Below, piece after piece: positions 17,404-24,672 of a DNA stretch of 64,000 bases. The translations under genes and the position numbers were made by a program. The notes under the pieces are model-generated. The model ran no database searches, was not told the origin of the DNA, and saw only the letters and a list, made by a program, of their open reading frames with translations. Numbering within the stretch: position 1 is the first letter of the stretch; the number at the start of each line of letters is the position of its first letter. Source of the stretch: Streptomyces cinnamoneus (GTDB lineage Bacteria; Actinomycetota; Actinomycetes; Streptomycetales; Streptomycetaceae); NCBI RefSeq assembly GCF_014650495.1, contig NZ_BMVB01000005.1, forward strand, positions 62,001 to 126,000, written 5' to 3'.

Positions 17404-18780
17404 GTGAAAATATGGGTACTCGGCAAGCGCCCGTCCCGCCCCCGCGCTCTCGGCGCCGCCGCGCTCCTCGTGGCCTGCGCGGCCGTCCCCGCGGGCGCCG
17501 CCGCCTCGTCCTCCGCCGGACCCGCATCACCCGCCGTGACCGGCGCCGCCGCACGCAACGTCATCCTGCTGATCGGCGACGGCATGGGGGACTCCGAGAT
17601 CACCCTCGCCCGCGACTACACCGTCGGTGCCGCCGGCCGGCTCCACATGGACCGCTTCCCCATGACCGGCGCCTACACGACGTACTCGGTCCACAAGGAC
17701 GGCACACCGGACTACGTCACCGACTCCGCCGCCAGCGCGACCGGCTGGGCCACCGGCCACAAGACGGTCAACGGCCGGCTCTCCAAGACCCCCGACACCG
17801 ACCGCCCGCTCTCCACGCTCCTGGAACTGGCCCAGCGGAACGGCCTCGCGACCGGCAGCGTCACCACCGCCGAACTCACCGACGCCACCCCTGCCGCGCT
17901 CGTCTCGCACGTCTCCGACCGCGCCTGCCAGGGTCCCGCGGACATGCGTGACTGCCCGGGCGACGCCCTGGGCCGCGGCGGTGCGGGATCCGTCGCCGAG
18001 CAGAGCGTGGCCCACGACGTCGACGTCCTGCTCGGCGGCGGGAAGCAGCGCTTCGACCAGACCGTCACCGAGGGACGGGACCGGGGCAGGACCGTCACCG
18101 ACCAGGCACGCCGGCGGGGCCACCAGGTCGTCACCGACGCCCGGGAGCTGGCCGCGGCCCGACCCGGCCGGCCCGTGCTCGGCCTGTTCGCGCCGGAGGC
18201 CCTCCCCGTGGAGTGGACCGGCAAGCCCGCGGCCCAGGGCGGCACCGCCCCCCAGCGGTGCCTCACCTCGAACCCCGGGCGCCCCGCCGGCACACCGAGC
18301 CTGGAGGCCATGACCCGCAAGGCGCTCCAGCTGCTGGAGCGGCCGAAGGGGGCGGGGAAGGACGGGAAGAAGGGCTTCTTCCTCCAGGTCGAGGGCGCCT
18401 CCATCGACAAGATGGACCACGACGCCGACCCGTGCGGCCAGATCGGCGAGACCGCCGCGTTCGACCGGGCCGTGAAGGTGGCACGCGACTACGCGGCCGA
18501 GCACCCCGACACCCTGGTCGTCACCACCGCCGACCACGGCCACAGCAGCCAGATCGTCCCGCTGGAGGCCAGGCCCGCCGGTCTGTCGTCGACCCTCGTC
18601 ACCGACGAGGGCGGTCTGATGAAGGTCAGTTACGGCACCCACGCGGGCGACGAGGGCCAGGAGCACAGCGGTGTGCAGGTGCGCATCGCGGCCCAGGGCC
18701 CGCAGGCCCACCGCGTCCTCGGCCTCACCGACCAGACCGAGCTGTTCACCACGCTCCGTACGGCGCTGTCCCTGCGCTGA
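17404..18780 (+). CDS. secreted alkaline phosphatase (StrK-like), probable viomycin-phosphate phosphatase
   Basis: 458-residue protein of the PhoA alkaline phosphatase superfamily. A Sec-type signal peptide occupies about residues 1-35 (basic start, then ALGAAALLVACAAVPAGAAA). Metal and active-site motifs follow: NVILLIGDGMGDSE near 55, the nucleophile in YVTDSAASATGWATG near 110, VEGASIDKMDHDAD near 332 and VVTTADHGHSSQIV near 372. In streptomycin producers a related enzyme, StrK, removes the resistance phosphate outside the cell. Next to vph and vioR, the same prodrug-activation role on O-phosphoviomycin is a strong inference, although phosphate scavenging is possible. GTG 17404 is chosen with GAGGGAG upstream. 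Confidence 0.8.
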   Translation: MKIWVLGKRPSRPRALGAAALLVACAAVPAGAAASSSAGPASPAVTGAAARNVILLIGDGMGDSEITLARDYTVGAAGRLHMDRFPMTGAYTTYSVHKDGTPDYVTDSAASATGWATGHKTVNGRLSKTPDTDRPLSTLLELAQRNGLATGSVTTAELTDATPAALVSHVSDRACQGPADMRDCPGDALGRGGAGSVAEQSVAHDVDVLLGGGKQRFDQTVTEGRDRGRTVTDQARRRGHQVVTDARELAAARPGRPVLGLFAPEALPVEWTGKPAAQGGTAPQRCLTSNPGRPAGTPSLEAMTRKALQLLERPKGAGKDGKKGFFLQVEGASIDKMDHDADPCGQIGETAAFDRAVKVARDYAAEHPDTLVVTTADHGHSSQIVPLEARPAGLSSTLVTDEGGLMKVSYGTHAGDEGQEHSGVQVRIAAQGPQAHRVLGLTDQTELFTTLRTALSLR

Positions 18781-18818
18781 CCACGACCGCACGCCCCCGA
18801 CAGGAAGGACCGCACATC

Positions 18819-19997
18819 ATGCACGTCACCCAGCGGCAGTCGATCACCGACCCGGTGGTCGCCGACCCAGGGGCGGACTGGACCGTTCTCCCCTGGGACT
18901 TCGCCGCACTGGACGCGGCACTGGTCTGGGAGGCAGGGGTCGCCGCGGCCCGCGCGGAGGCCGCCAGGGACGCCGACGACCTGGTGAAGGTGATCTGCGA
19001 CGGAGCACTGCTGTGGAAGCCCGACGACTGGCCGGGTGCGCAACGGACCGACCACGAACGGGAGAAGTGGCTGGCGAGGGTGACCGGCGCCGGCACCTCG
19101 GCCGTCCTCTTCTACGCCCGGGGCCTGCAGCAGCACCACCGCCGGCTCTACGAAGTCCTGCTGGAGGGCCTGGCTCCCCGGCTGGCGGGCTTCGGGCTCC
19201 CCTGCGGCGACGTCGAGAGCGAGATGTTCTACGGCCACTACGGCGCCACCCCGGGCGGCATCCACCGGGAGGGCTGCAGCAATCTGCACCTGGTCCTGGC
19301 CGGCAGCAAGTTCATGCACATGTGGAGCGGGGACGACTGGATACCGTCCGGCACCCGGCTGCGCAGGGACGAGGAGCCGCTGCAGGGAACCCTGGAACAC
19401 TACCTGCCGGAACTCGACCCCCACGAGGTCCTGCCGCTGGGGACCAGGCTCTCCGCGAGCGCGGGCCAGTGCTTCTTCTGGCGCAGCGGGATCTGGCACG
19501 TAGGCGAGTCGCCCGAGCCGTCCCTGTCCATCAACATCGCGTCCTATACGGGGAGCTTCGACAACGCCACCACGGGGCTGGCCCTGCCGTGCGGCCCGCG
19601 CGGCGAGATGCCCGCGGACTGGCCCGCACGGTACCGGGAGTTCGCGGGGCTCGGGCCGGACCACGGCGACGCCCGGGTCCTGGCCCGCGCATCCGCCCTG
19701 GGCATGAGGGGCGCGGCACCGGACACGGCACCGGCACCGGCACCGGCACCGGCACCGGCCACTGATGCCCCCTCCCGGGTCCGGGTCCGTTCGGCGGCGC
19801 CCCTGCTGTGGCTGCCCGAGGGCCAGTGGCTGCACGTGGCCACGCACGGGGCCGTCCGGGCCTTCCCGTCCGGCGTGGGCGGGTGGCTGGAGGGGGTGGC
19901 CGGGGCGGAGCCCGGGGACGAGCCGGCCGTACCGGCCGCGGCGGCGGACTGCGCACGCTGGCTCGCGGAGCAGTCCCTGCTCACCGTGGTCGCCTGA
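18819..19997 (+). CDS. JmjC/ribosomal-oxygenase-like cupin protein
   Basis: 392-residue protein, 38 bp after the phosphatase stop with AGGAAGGA before the ATG, so the two are probably co-transcribed. The central part looks like a JmjC-type double-stranded beta-helix: GGIHREGCSNLHLVLAG near residue 150 (HxE iron pair), a basic KFMHMW strand, and WRSGIWHVGESPEP near 230 (second His). After an Ala-Pro repeat linker (about 305-320) the C-terminal ~75 residues could be the winged-helix domain found in bacterial ROX proteins. Such enzymes are Fe(II)/2-oxoglutarate hydroxylases. The substrate is unknown; candidates are a viomycin intermediate or a ribosomal protein. Confidence 0.6.
   Translation: MHVTQRQSITDPVVADPGADWTVLPWDFAALDAALVWEAGVAAARAEAARDADDLVKVICDGALLWKPDDWPGAQRTDHEREKWLARVTGAGTSAVLFYARGLQQHHRRLYEVLLEGLAPRLAGFGLPCGDVESEMFYGHYGATPGGIHREGCSNLHLVLAGSKFMHMWSGDDWIPSGTRLRRDEEPLQGTLEHYLPELDPHEVLPLGTRLSASAGQCFFWRSGIWHVGESPEPSLSINIASYTGSFDNATTGLALPCGPRGEMPADWPARYREFAGLGPDHGDARVLARASALGMRGAAPDTAPAPAPAPAPATDAPSRVRVRSAAPLLWLPEGQWLHVATHGAVRAFPSGVGGWLEGVAGAEPGDEPAVPAAAADCARWLAEQSLLTVVA
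19713..19759 (+). repeat. hexanucleotide repeat (GGCACC-type) encoding an Ala-Pro linker
   Basis: About six near-perfect copies of a GGCACC hexamer run through the JmjC-like gene and encode alternating Ala and Pro. Hexamer gain or loss keeps the reading frame, so the length of this interdomain linker may vary between strains. It is a low-complexity linker, not a functional domain. Confidence 0.75.
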
Positions 19998-20023
19998 CCG
20001 CGCGGGGACGGGCCCCGGCGGGG

Positions 20024-20524
20024 TCAGGGGGCAGTCGGGGCGCCGGCCACCCGGCGCTCGCCCCCGTTGCGCTCCTGCCAGAACCGGTACACCTCGACCG
20101 CGTCCTCGCGCGGCTCGTGACGCATGGGCAGCCGGCGCTCGTCCCAGTTCTTGGCGAACTCGTCGTAGAAGGTGTCCAGCTCGAAGTACTTGCGGTCGTC
20201 GACGTAGTGGGGCTCGTAGGCGTCGCGGGTCGTGAGGAAGACGACCTCGTCCGGCGAGCAGTAGTACAGCGACCCCAGGCACATGGGGCAGGGGTGGGCG
20301 AGCACGTAGATGGTGGTGCCGGTCAGGTGCTCGGTGCCCAGCGTCGTGCACGCCTCGCGGATGGCGAGGATCTCCGCGTGGGCGGTGGGGTCACCCGTCT
20401 GGGCGACCTTGTTCGGGCTCTCGGCCAGGATCTTCCCGTCCTTGACGATGACGGTCGCGAACGGGCGGCCGCCCTCGGCGACGTTCTGCCGGGCGATGTC
20501 GATGGTGCGCTGGACGAAGTCCAT
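20024..20524 (-). CDS. nucleoside/guanine deaminase-like zinc enzyme
   Basis: 166-residue cytidine/deoxycytidylate deaminase-fold protein of the guanine deaminase/tRNA-adenosine deaminase branch. The zinc site is complete: HAEILAIREA (residues ~49-58) and PCPMCLGSLYYC (~78-89). The C-terminal part with YFELDTFYDEFAKNW resembles GuaD-type extensions. It is third in line behind cynT and cynS on the same strand, with a strong hairpin between cynS and this gene. The link with cyanate metabolism suggests nitrogen scavenging, but the actual substrate (guanine, cytosine or another base) cannot be read from the sequence. Confidence 0.75.
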   Translation of the reverse strand: MDFVQRTIDIARQNVAEGGRPFATVIVKDGKILAESPNKVAQTGDPTAHAEILAIREACTTLGTEHLTGTTIYVLAHPCPMCLGSLYYCSPDEVVFLTTRDAYEPHYVDDRKYFELDTFYDEFAKNWDERRLPMRHEPREDAVEVYRFWQERNGGERRVAGAPTAP

Positions 20525-20550
20525 GGAAAACCTCCTCGGGGAACGGGACG

Positions 20551-20573
20551 GGGCGGGCCGGTGCGGCCCGCCC
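20551..20573. terminator. hairpin between cynS and the deaminase gene
   Basis: A 10-bp G+C stem (GGGCGGGCCG with CGGCCCGCCC) encloses a GTG loop, 9 bp after the cynS stop on the minus strand. There is no T-run. It may partly terminate cyn transcription and lower expression of the distal deaminase, or stabilise the processed message. Confidence 0.6.
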
Positions 20574-20581
20574 CGATCGGG

Positions 20582-21052
20582 TCAGAACGGCTTGGTCGGC
20601 AGGTACTTGCCGTCCAGGGTGATGACGGCGCGCTCGCCGCCCTCGGGGTCGGCGACCTTCTTCACGTCCAGCTTGAAGTTGATCGCGGAGATGATGCCGT
20701 CACCGAACTGCTCGTGGACCAGGGCCTTGAGGGTGGTGCCGTAGACCTGGAGCATCTCGTGGAAGCGGTAGATCGTCGGGTCGGTGGGGATGCCTCCGGG
20801 GATGGAGCCGCGGGTGGGGATGGTCTGCAGCAGCAGGGCGGCGTCCTCGTCCAGGCCCAGCAGCTCGGCCACGGCCTGGGCGGACTTCTCGGGCAGGGGG
20901 TGCTGGCCGAGGACGGCGGCGGTGGTGAAGGCGACCGACAGGCCGGAGGCGTCGGCGATCTGCTGCCAGGAGAGGTTCTTGCGGGTCTTGGCGTCGACGG
21001 CCTGGACGGCCAGGGCCTCACGGGCGGTGGGGTCGAACTGGGCGTGCACCAT
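20582..21052 (-). CDS. cynS: cyanate hydratase (cyanase) CynS
   Basis: 156 residues, the normal length of cyanase. The N-terminal helical part reads [20 protein letters not shown]. The catalytic domain contains the Arg, Glu and Ser of the active site in [11 protein letters not shown] and [14 protein letters not shown], and ends in the family tail [18 protein letters not shown]. The decameric enzyme converts cyanate and bicarbonate to ammonia and CO2. It follows carbonic anhydrase CynT in the order of the classical cyn operon; CynT replaces the bicarbonate lost as CO2. AAGGAG lies before the ATG. Confidence 0.95.
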   Translation of the reverse strand: MVHAQFDPTAREALAVQAVDAKTRKNLSWQQIADASGLSVAFTTAAVLGQHPLPEKSAQAVAELLGLDEDAALLLQTIPTRGSIPGGIPTDPTIYRFHEMLQVYGTTLKALVHEQFGDGIISAINFKLDVKKVADPEGGERAVITLDGKYLPTKPF

Positions 21053-21199
21053 GGGAAGGGCTCCTTTTCTGGGGGGGGTGCCGGTCCGCGGGAAGAACGG
21101 GAAGAACGGACGACGCGGACACGGCGGGATCGTGGGGTGGTGGTCAGTGACCCCCGTGGCGGGGACAGGGCCCGGGGCCGGGGGTGTGCCGGGCCTCGG

Positions 21200-21805
21200 T
21201 CAGGAGGCCAGGGCGGTGGCCGTGCCGGAGACGTCGAGCGCTTCGACGCGACCGGTGCCGATGTCGAAGACCCAGCCGTGCAGCGTCACCTTCTTCTCCG
21301 CCAGGGCCCGGGCGACACAGGGATGGGTGGTCAGGTTCGTCAGCTGCGCGTACACGTTCTGGCGCACCAGGGCCCCCACCTTCTGCGGACCGGCTTCCGT
21401 GCCGGTCGTACGCGCCAGGGCGGCGTCCGCGTGCCGCAGCCAGTCGGCGACCACCGGCGCGCCCCTGAGGTCGTGGCCTTCGGCCAGGGCGGTCATCGCA
21501 CCGCAGGCGGAGTGCCCGCAGACGACGATGTCGGTCACGCCGAGCACGGCGACGGCGTACTCGATGCTCGCCGTCACCCCGTTGGCGCCGGGGGTGTAGG
21601 CGGGGACGAGGTTGCCTGCGGTGCGGACGACGAAGAGCTCACCCGGCTCGCCCTGGGTGATCAGCTCCGGCACCACCCGGGCGTCCGAACAGCCGATGAA
21701 CAGCGTGTGCGGCGCGTGGTGCGCGGCCAGGTGGGCGAAGAGTCCCTCCTTGGCCGGGAAGACGTCCTCCTGGAAACGCGCGACGCCCTGGGCGAGGTCT
21801 CGCAT
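21200..21805 (-). CDS. cynT: beta-class carbonic anhydrase CynT
   Basis: 201-residue beta carbonic anhydrase. Zinc ligands are present as IGCSDARVVPE (Cys and Asp, near residue 38) and GHSACGAM (His and Cys, near 98). It hydrates CO2 to bicarbonate and, next to cynS and opposite cynR, most likely recycles CO2 for the cyanase reaction. Start ATG 21805 has AAGGGAG six bases upstream. First gene of the minus-strand cyn transcript; a 147-bp gap separates it from cynS. Confidence 0.92.
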   Translation of the reverse strand: MRDLAQGVARFQEDVFPAKEGLFAHLAAHHAPHTLFIGCSDARVVPELITQGEPGELFVVRTAGNLVPAYTPGANGVTASIEYAVAVLGVTDIVVCGHSACGAMTALAEGHDLRGAPVVADWLRHADAALARTTGTEAGPQKVGALVRQNVYAQLTNLTTHPCVARALAEKKVTLHGWVFDIGTGRVEALDVSGTATALAS

Positions 21806-21931
21806 GGGTCACTCCCTTCGGTAGCTGCCGGGCCTCTCGGGGCCGACGGGATCCACCATGCACGACCTGCACCTATAGCGTCCAAGAGCTGCTACCCATT
21901 CTTTCTATCGATGACATCTATAGTCGCTCCC
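21806..21931. promoter_or_regulatory. cynR-cynT divergent promoter region
   Basis: Two copies of CTATAG (21873-21878 and 21918-21923) lie 45 bp apart in an A+T-richer gap. The right copy overlaps TATAGT, a good -10 box on the plus strand, only 7 bp before the cynR ATG, which would make the cynR message leaderless. The left copy reads as a possible -10 (TATAGG) for cynT on the minus strand. CynR proteins normally bind between the two promoters. Confidence 0.5.
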
Positions 21932-22867
21932 ATGGCCGCTCTCGAACTGCGTCACCTGCGCTACCTGCTCGCCGTCGCCGAACACGGCAACTTCACCCGC
22001 GCCGCCGAGGACCTGCACATCTCCCAGCCCACCCTGTCCCAGCAGATCAAACAGCTCGAACGCACCCTCGGCGTGCAGCTTCTGGACCGCACCGGCCGTA
22101 CGGTGCGGCTCACCGACGCCGGGGCCGTCTACACCGACCACGCCCGGCGCGCCCTGCGCGACCTGGCGGCCGCCGAACGCGCCGTCCACGACGTCCAGGA
22201 CCTCTCCCACGGCCACCTGCGCCTGGGCGTCACCCCCACGTTCACCGCCTACCTCGTCGGCCCGCTCACCGCCGAGCTCCACGCCCGTCACCCCGGCATC
22301 GGCCTGACCCTGGCGGAGCTGACCCAGGACCGCATCGAAGCGGCCCTGCTCGCCGACGACCTCGACCTCGGCATCGCCTTCGCCGGCCCCCACCCGCCCG
22401 GCATCGCCGCCACATCGCTGTTCACCGAATCCCTCAGCCTCGTCACCGGCACCCACCCCACCCGCACACCGCCGGAACCCCTACCGGCCCGGGCCTTGAA
22501 GGACCGCCAACTGGCGTTGCTCAGCAGCGACTTCGCCACCCGTGGCCACATCGACGCCTACTTCTCCGGGCAACGGGTCGCCCCCCGCATCGCGGTCGAG
22601 GCCAACTCCATCCAGGCCCTCACCGAAATCGTCCGACGCACACCCCTGGCCACGGTCCTGCCCGACGCCATCACCCACGACCACCCCCACCTCACCCCCG
22701 TCCCCCTCGACCCACCCCTGCCCACCCGCACCGTCGCCCTCCTCCGCCGCGAAGGCTCCTACCGGAGCGCAGCCGCCCAAGCCTTCACCCGGCTCACCCA
22801 CGACCTCGTCCACTCCCGCGGCTACGCCCCGCCCAGGACAGGACTGGACACCGATCCCCCGTTGTAA
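21932..22867 (+). CDS. cynR: LysR-family regulator CynR
   Basis: 311 residues. The N-terminal winged helix is typical (ELRHLRYLLAVAEHGNFTRAAEDL, then SQPTLSQQIKQLERTLGVQL), followed by an effector-binding domain from about 90. The first residues and the divergent cynTS arrangement match the CynR group, which activates the cyn genes when cyanate is present and represses itself. ATG 21932 matches the usual LysR N-terminus; an in-frame ATG at 21911 would add seven residues but would contain the -10 box. Its TAA stop lies inside the candidate Rrf2 operator of the next gene. Confidence 0.88.
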   Translation: MAALELRHLRYLLAVAEHGNFTRAAEDLHISQPTLSQQIKQLERTLGVQLLDRTGRTVRLTDAGAVYTDHARRALRDLAAAERAVHDVQDLSHGHLRLGVTPTFTAYLVGPLTAELHARHPGIGLTLAELTQDRIEAALLADDLDLGIAFAGPHPPGIAATSLFTESLSLVTGTHPTRTPPEPLPARALKDRQLALLSSDFATRGHIDAYFSGQRVAPRIAVEANSIQALTEIVRRTPLATVLPDAITHDHPHLTPVPLDPPLPTRTVALLRREGSYRSAAAQAFTRLTHDLVHSRGYAPPRTGLDTDPPL

Positions 22868-22883
22868 CAGAATCGGTTTCGAC
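22861..22883. promoter_or_regulatory. candidate Rrf2 operator, copy 1
   Basis: The core TTGTAACAGAATCGGTTTCG, followed by AC, matches the inverse complement of the site before the MFS gene at 18 of 23 positions. It lies 36 bp before the Rrf2 ATG and overlaps the cynR stop codon. The arrangement suggests autoregulation of the Rrf2 gene. The imperfect dyad is GTAAC...GTTTC. Confidence 0.6.
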
Positions 22884-22918
22884 AGGGGCCTCGGCCGCTT
22901 CGGACAGGGGGAGGTTCC

Positions 22919-23347
22919 ATGAGCGTCAGCAGTCGCGTGACCGTGGCCACGCACGCACTGACCTGGATGGCGCTGGTCTGTCCCCGGCGGCCCGACGGCA
23001 TCGTGACGTCCGACCAGATCGCCGACAGCGTCAACACCAACCCCGTCGTGATCCGCCGCATTCTCGGCAGCCTGCGCGAAGCCGGGCTGGTGGTCTCCCA
23101 GCGCGGACAGGGTGCGGGCTGGAAGCTGACCCGCCCTCCGGAGTCGATCACCCTCAGGGACGTCTACCTGGCCGTCGAGCCCGAACCCCTCATCGCCCTG
23201 CACCCGGCCCCCCCGAACCAGTTGTGCCCCGTCGGCCGCGGCATCCCGCCGGTGTTGCGGGAGGCGTACGGCCGCGCGGAGGAGTCGATGAAGGCCGAGC
23301 TGTCGGCCGTCACCGTGGCGGACGTCCTCAGACGGACGGTCGCCTGA
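22919..23347 (+). CDS. Rrf2-family transcriptional regulator
   Basis: 142-residue winged-helix protein of the Rrf2 (YwnA-like) family: VATHALTWMAL near residue 8, then SDQIADSVNTNPVVIRRIL, LREAGLVVSQRGQGAGWKL (wing) and the dimerisation helix near the end. It has two cysteines (near positions 20 and 98), not the three clustered ligands of IscR or NsrR, so an iron-sulphur cluster is unlikely but redox sensing is possible. GGGGGAG precedes the ATG. The near-identical operators before it and before the MFS gene indicate that it controls both. A strong hairpin follows the stop. Confidence 0.85.
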   Translation: MSVSSRVTVATHALTWMALVCPRRPDGIVTSDQIADSVNTNPVVIRRILGSLREAGLVVSQRGQGAGWKLTRPPESITLRDVYLAVEPEPLIALHPAPPNQLCPVGRGIPPVLREAYGRAEESMKAELSAVTVADVLRRTVA

Positions 23348-23387
23348 ACGGGCGGCCCCGCAGCGCGGCCCCTCGTCGCGCCCCATC

Positions 23388-23409
23388 GGCCGGTCCTCAC
23401 GGACCGGCC
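23388..23409. terminator. intrinsic-type hairpin after the Rrf2 gene
   Basis: A perfect 9-bp stem GGCCGGTCC / GGACCGGCC with a TCAC loop, followed by TCTCTTC, begins 41 bp after the Rrf2 stop. It should separate Rrf2 transcription from the MFS gene, which then needs its own promoter at the second operator. Confidence 0.75.
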
Positions 23410-23424
23410 TCTCTTCGGAGCATT

Positions 23425-23447
23425 GTCGTAACTATTTCTGTTACATC
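23425..23447. promoter_or_regulatory. candidate Rrf2 operator, copy 2, before the MFS exporter
   Basis: Contains the inverted repeat GTAAC-TATTTCT-GTTAC (23428-23444), 20 bp before the exporter's GTG start. In inverse complement it matches copy 1 at 22861-22883 in 18 of 23 positions, including TGTAACAGAA and the distal CGAC. Its position close to the start codon fits repression of the exporter. Confidence 0.65.
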
Positions 23448-23466
23448 ACCTGGAGGTTCCTCTCCC

Positions 23467-24672
23467 GTGTACAGATCCCTCGCCGTCCTCGCCGCCGGCA
23501 TGTTCGCCATCGGCACCGACAGCTTCGTCATCGCCGGCATCCTGCCGGACGCGGCGGACTCCCTCGGCGTCCCCCTCGGCACCGCAGGCTGGCTGCTCAC
23601 GGCGTACGCCCTCACCTACGCCGTCCTCGGCCCCGTCATGGCCGCGTCCACCACCCGCTGGCCGCGCCGCACGCTGTTCCTCACCGGGTTCGTCGTCTTC
23701 ACCGCGGGCAACCTCGTGACGGCCTTCGTCCCGGTCTTCGGCGTGGCCCTGGCCGGCCGGGCGCTCGCCGGACTGGGCGGCGCCATGATCACCCCTGCCG
23801 CCGTCGCCGCGGCCGCGGCGCTCGCGCCGGCGGAGCGCCGGGGCCGCGCCATCGCCGTCGTCATGACCGGCCTCAGCGCCGCCACCGCCCTCGGCTCCCC
23901 CGTCGGTACTGCCATCGGCAGCCTCACGGGCAACTGGCGCGCCACCATGGTGTTCGTCTCCGTCCTCGGCGTGCTCGCCGCCGTGGGAACCGCCCTGTTC
24001 CTGCCCCCGGTGCCCATGCCCCCGGCGGTCCCGCTGCGCACCCGCATCGCCCCGCTCGCCGATCGCCGCATCGGCCTGACCCTGCTCACCACCCTCCTCG
24101 TCTACACCGGTCTGTACACCGTCTACTCGTTCATCGGTGAGAGCCTCGACCGCGCGACCGGCGGCAGCGGCACCACCCTTGCGGCCCTCCTGTTCGTATG
24201 GGGCCTGGCGGCCACCGCCGGAACGCTCGGCTCGGGAAGCCTGATCGACCGCTTCGGCAGCCGCCGCATCATCAACACCGCCATCACCGTGGTGGCCGTC
24301 GACTTCGCCCTGCTGCCGTGGACGAGCGCACACCTGCCCTCCGCCGTCGTGGCGATCCTCGTGTGGGGCGCATGCGGATGGGCACTCCTGGCGCCGCAGA
24401 CCCACCGCCTGATCACCACCGCCCCGGCAGCCGCCCCCTTGCTCACCGGCCTGGCCTCGGCAACGGTCTACGTCGGCGTCTCGGCCGCGCCTCTGGTCGG
24501 GCAGGCCGGGATGACGTGGTGCGGTGCGCACCGGCTCGGACCGGTCGGCGCCGTGTTGATCGCGGCCGGACTCCTGGCGGCGGAGGCGGCACACGCCACC
24601 ATCACACGACACGGGCGCCGGAAATCGGCCGCCGGCGATCAGCCGGTACCGCGCCGGAAGGTGGCGCGGTAG
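23467..24672 (+). CDS. MFS drug exporter (DHA1-like)
   Basis: 401-residue membrane protein with about 12 hydrophobic segments. The first helix reads LAVLAAGMFAIGTDSFVIAG, the pattern of AraJ/chloramphenicol-resistance type exporters, and motif A appears in a degenerate form after helix 2. It probably expels a small toxic compound by proton antiport. GTG 23467 is preceded by TGGAGG. It is separated from the Rrf2 gene by a terminator but carries the shared operator, so Rrf2 control is likely. Its 3' end overlaps the convergent glxA-like gene by 34 bp. Confidence 0.85.
   Translation: MYRSLAVLAAGMFAIGTDSFVIAGILPDAADSLGVPLGTAGWLLTAYALTYAVLGPVMAASTTRWPRRTLFLTGFVVFTAGNLVTAFVPVFGVALAGRALAGLGGAMITPAAVAAAAALAPAERRGRAIAVVMTGLSAATALGSPVGTAIGSLTGNWRATMVFVSVLGVLAAVGTALFLPPVPMPPAVPLRTRIAPLADRRIGLTLLTTLLVYTGLYTVYSFIGESLDRATGGSGTTLAALLFVWGLAATAGTLGSGSLIDRFGSRRIINTAITVVAVDFALLPWTSAHLPSAVVAILVWGACGWALLAPQTHRLITTAPAAAPLLTGLASATVYVGVSAAPLVGQAGMTWCGAHRLGPVGAVLIAAGLLAAEAAHATITRHGRRKSAAGDQPVPRRKVAR

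Noticed and set aside
19713..19759. CRISPR-like short repeat
   Set aside because: It is an in-frame hexamer microsatellite without spacers.
19808..21911. Long open extension upstream of cynR on the plus strand
   Set aside because: It runs antisense through the deaminase, cynS and cynT genes and lacks recognisable sequence before the LysR start at 21932.
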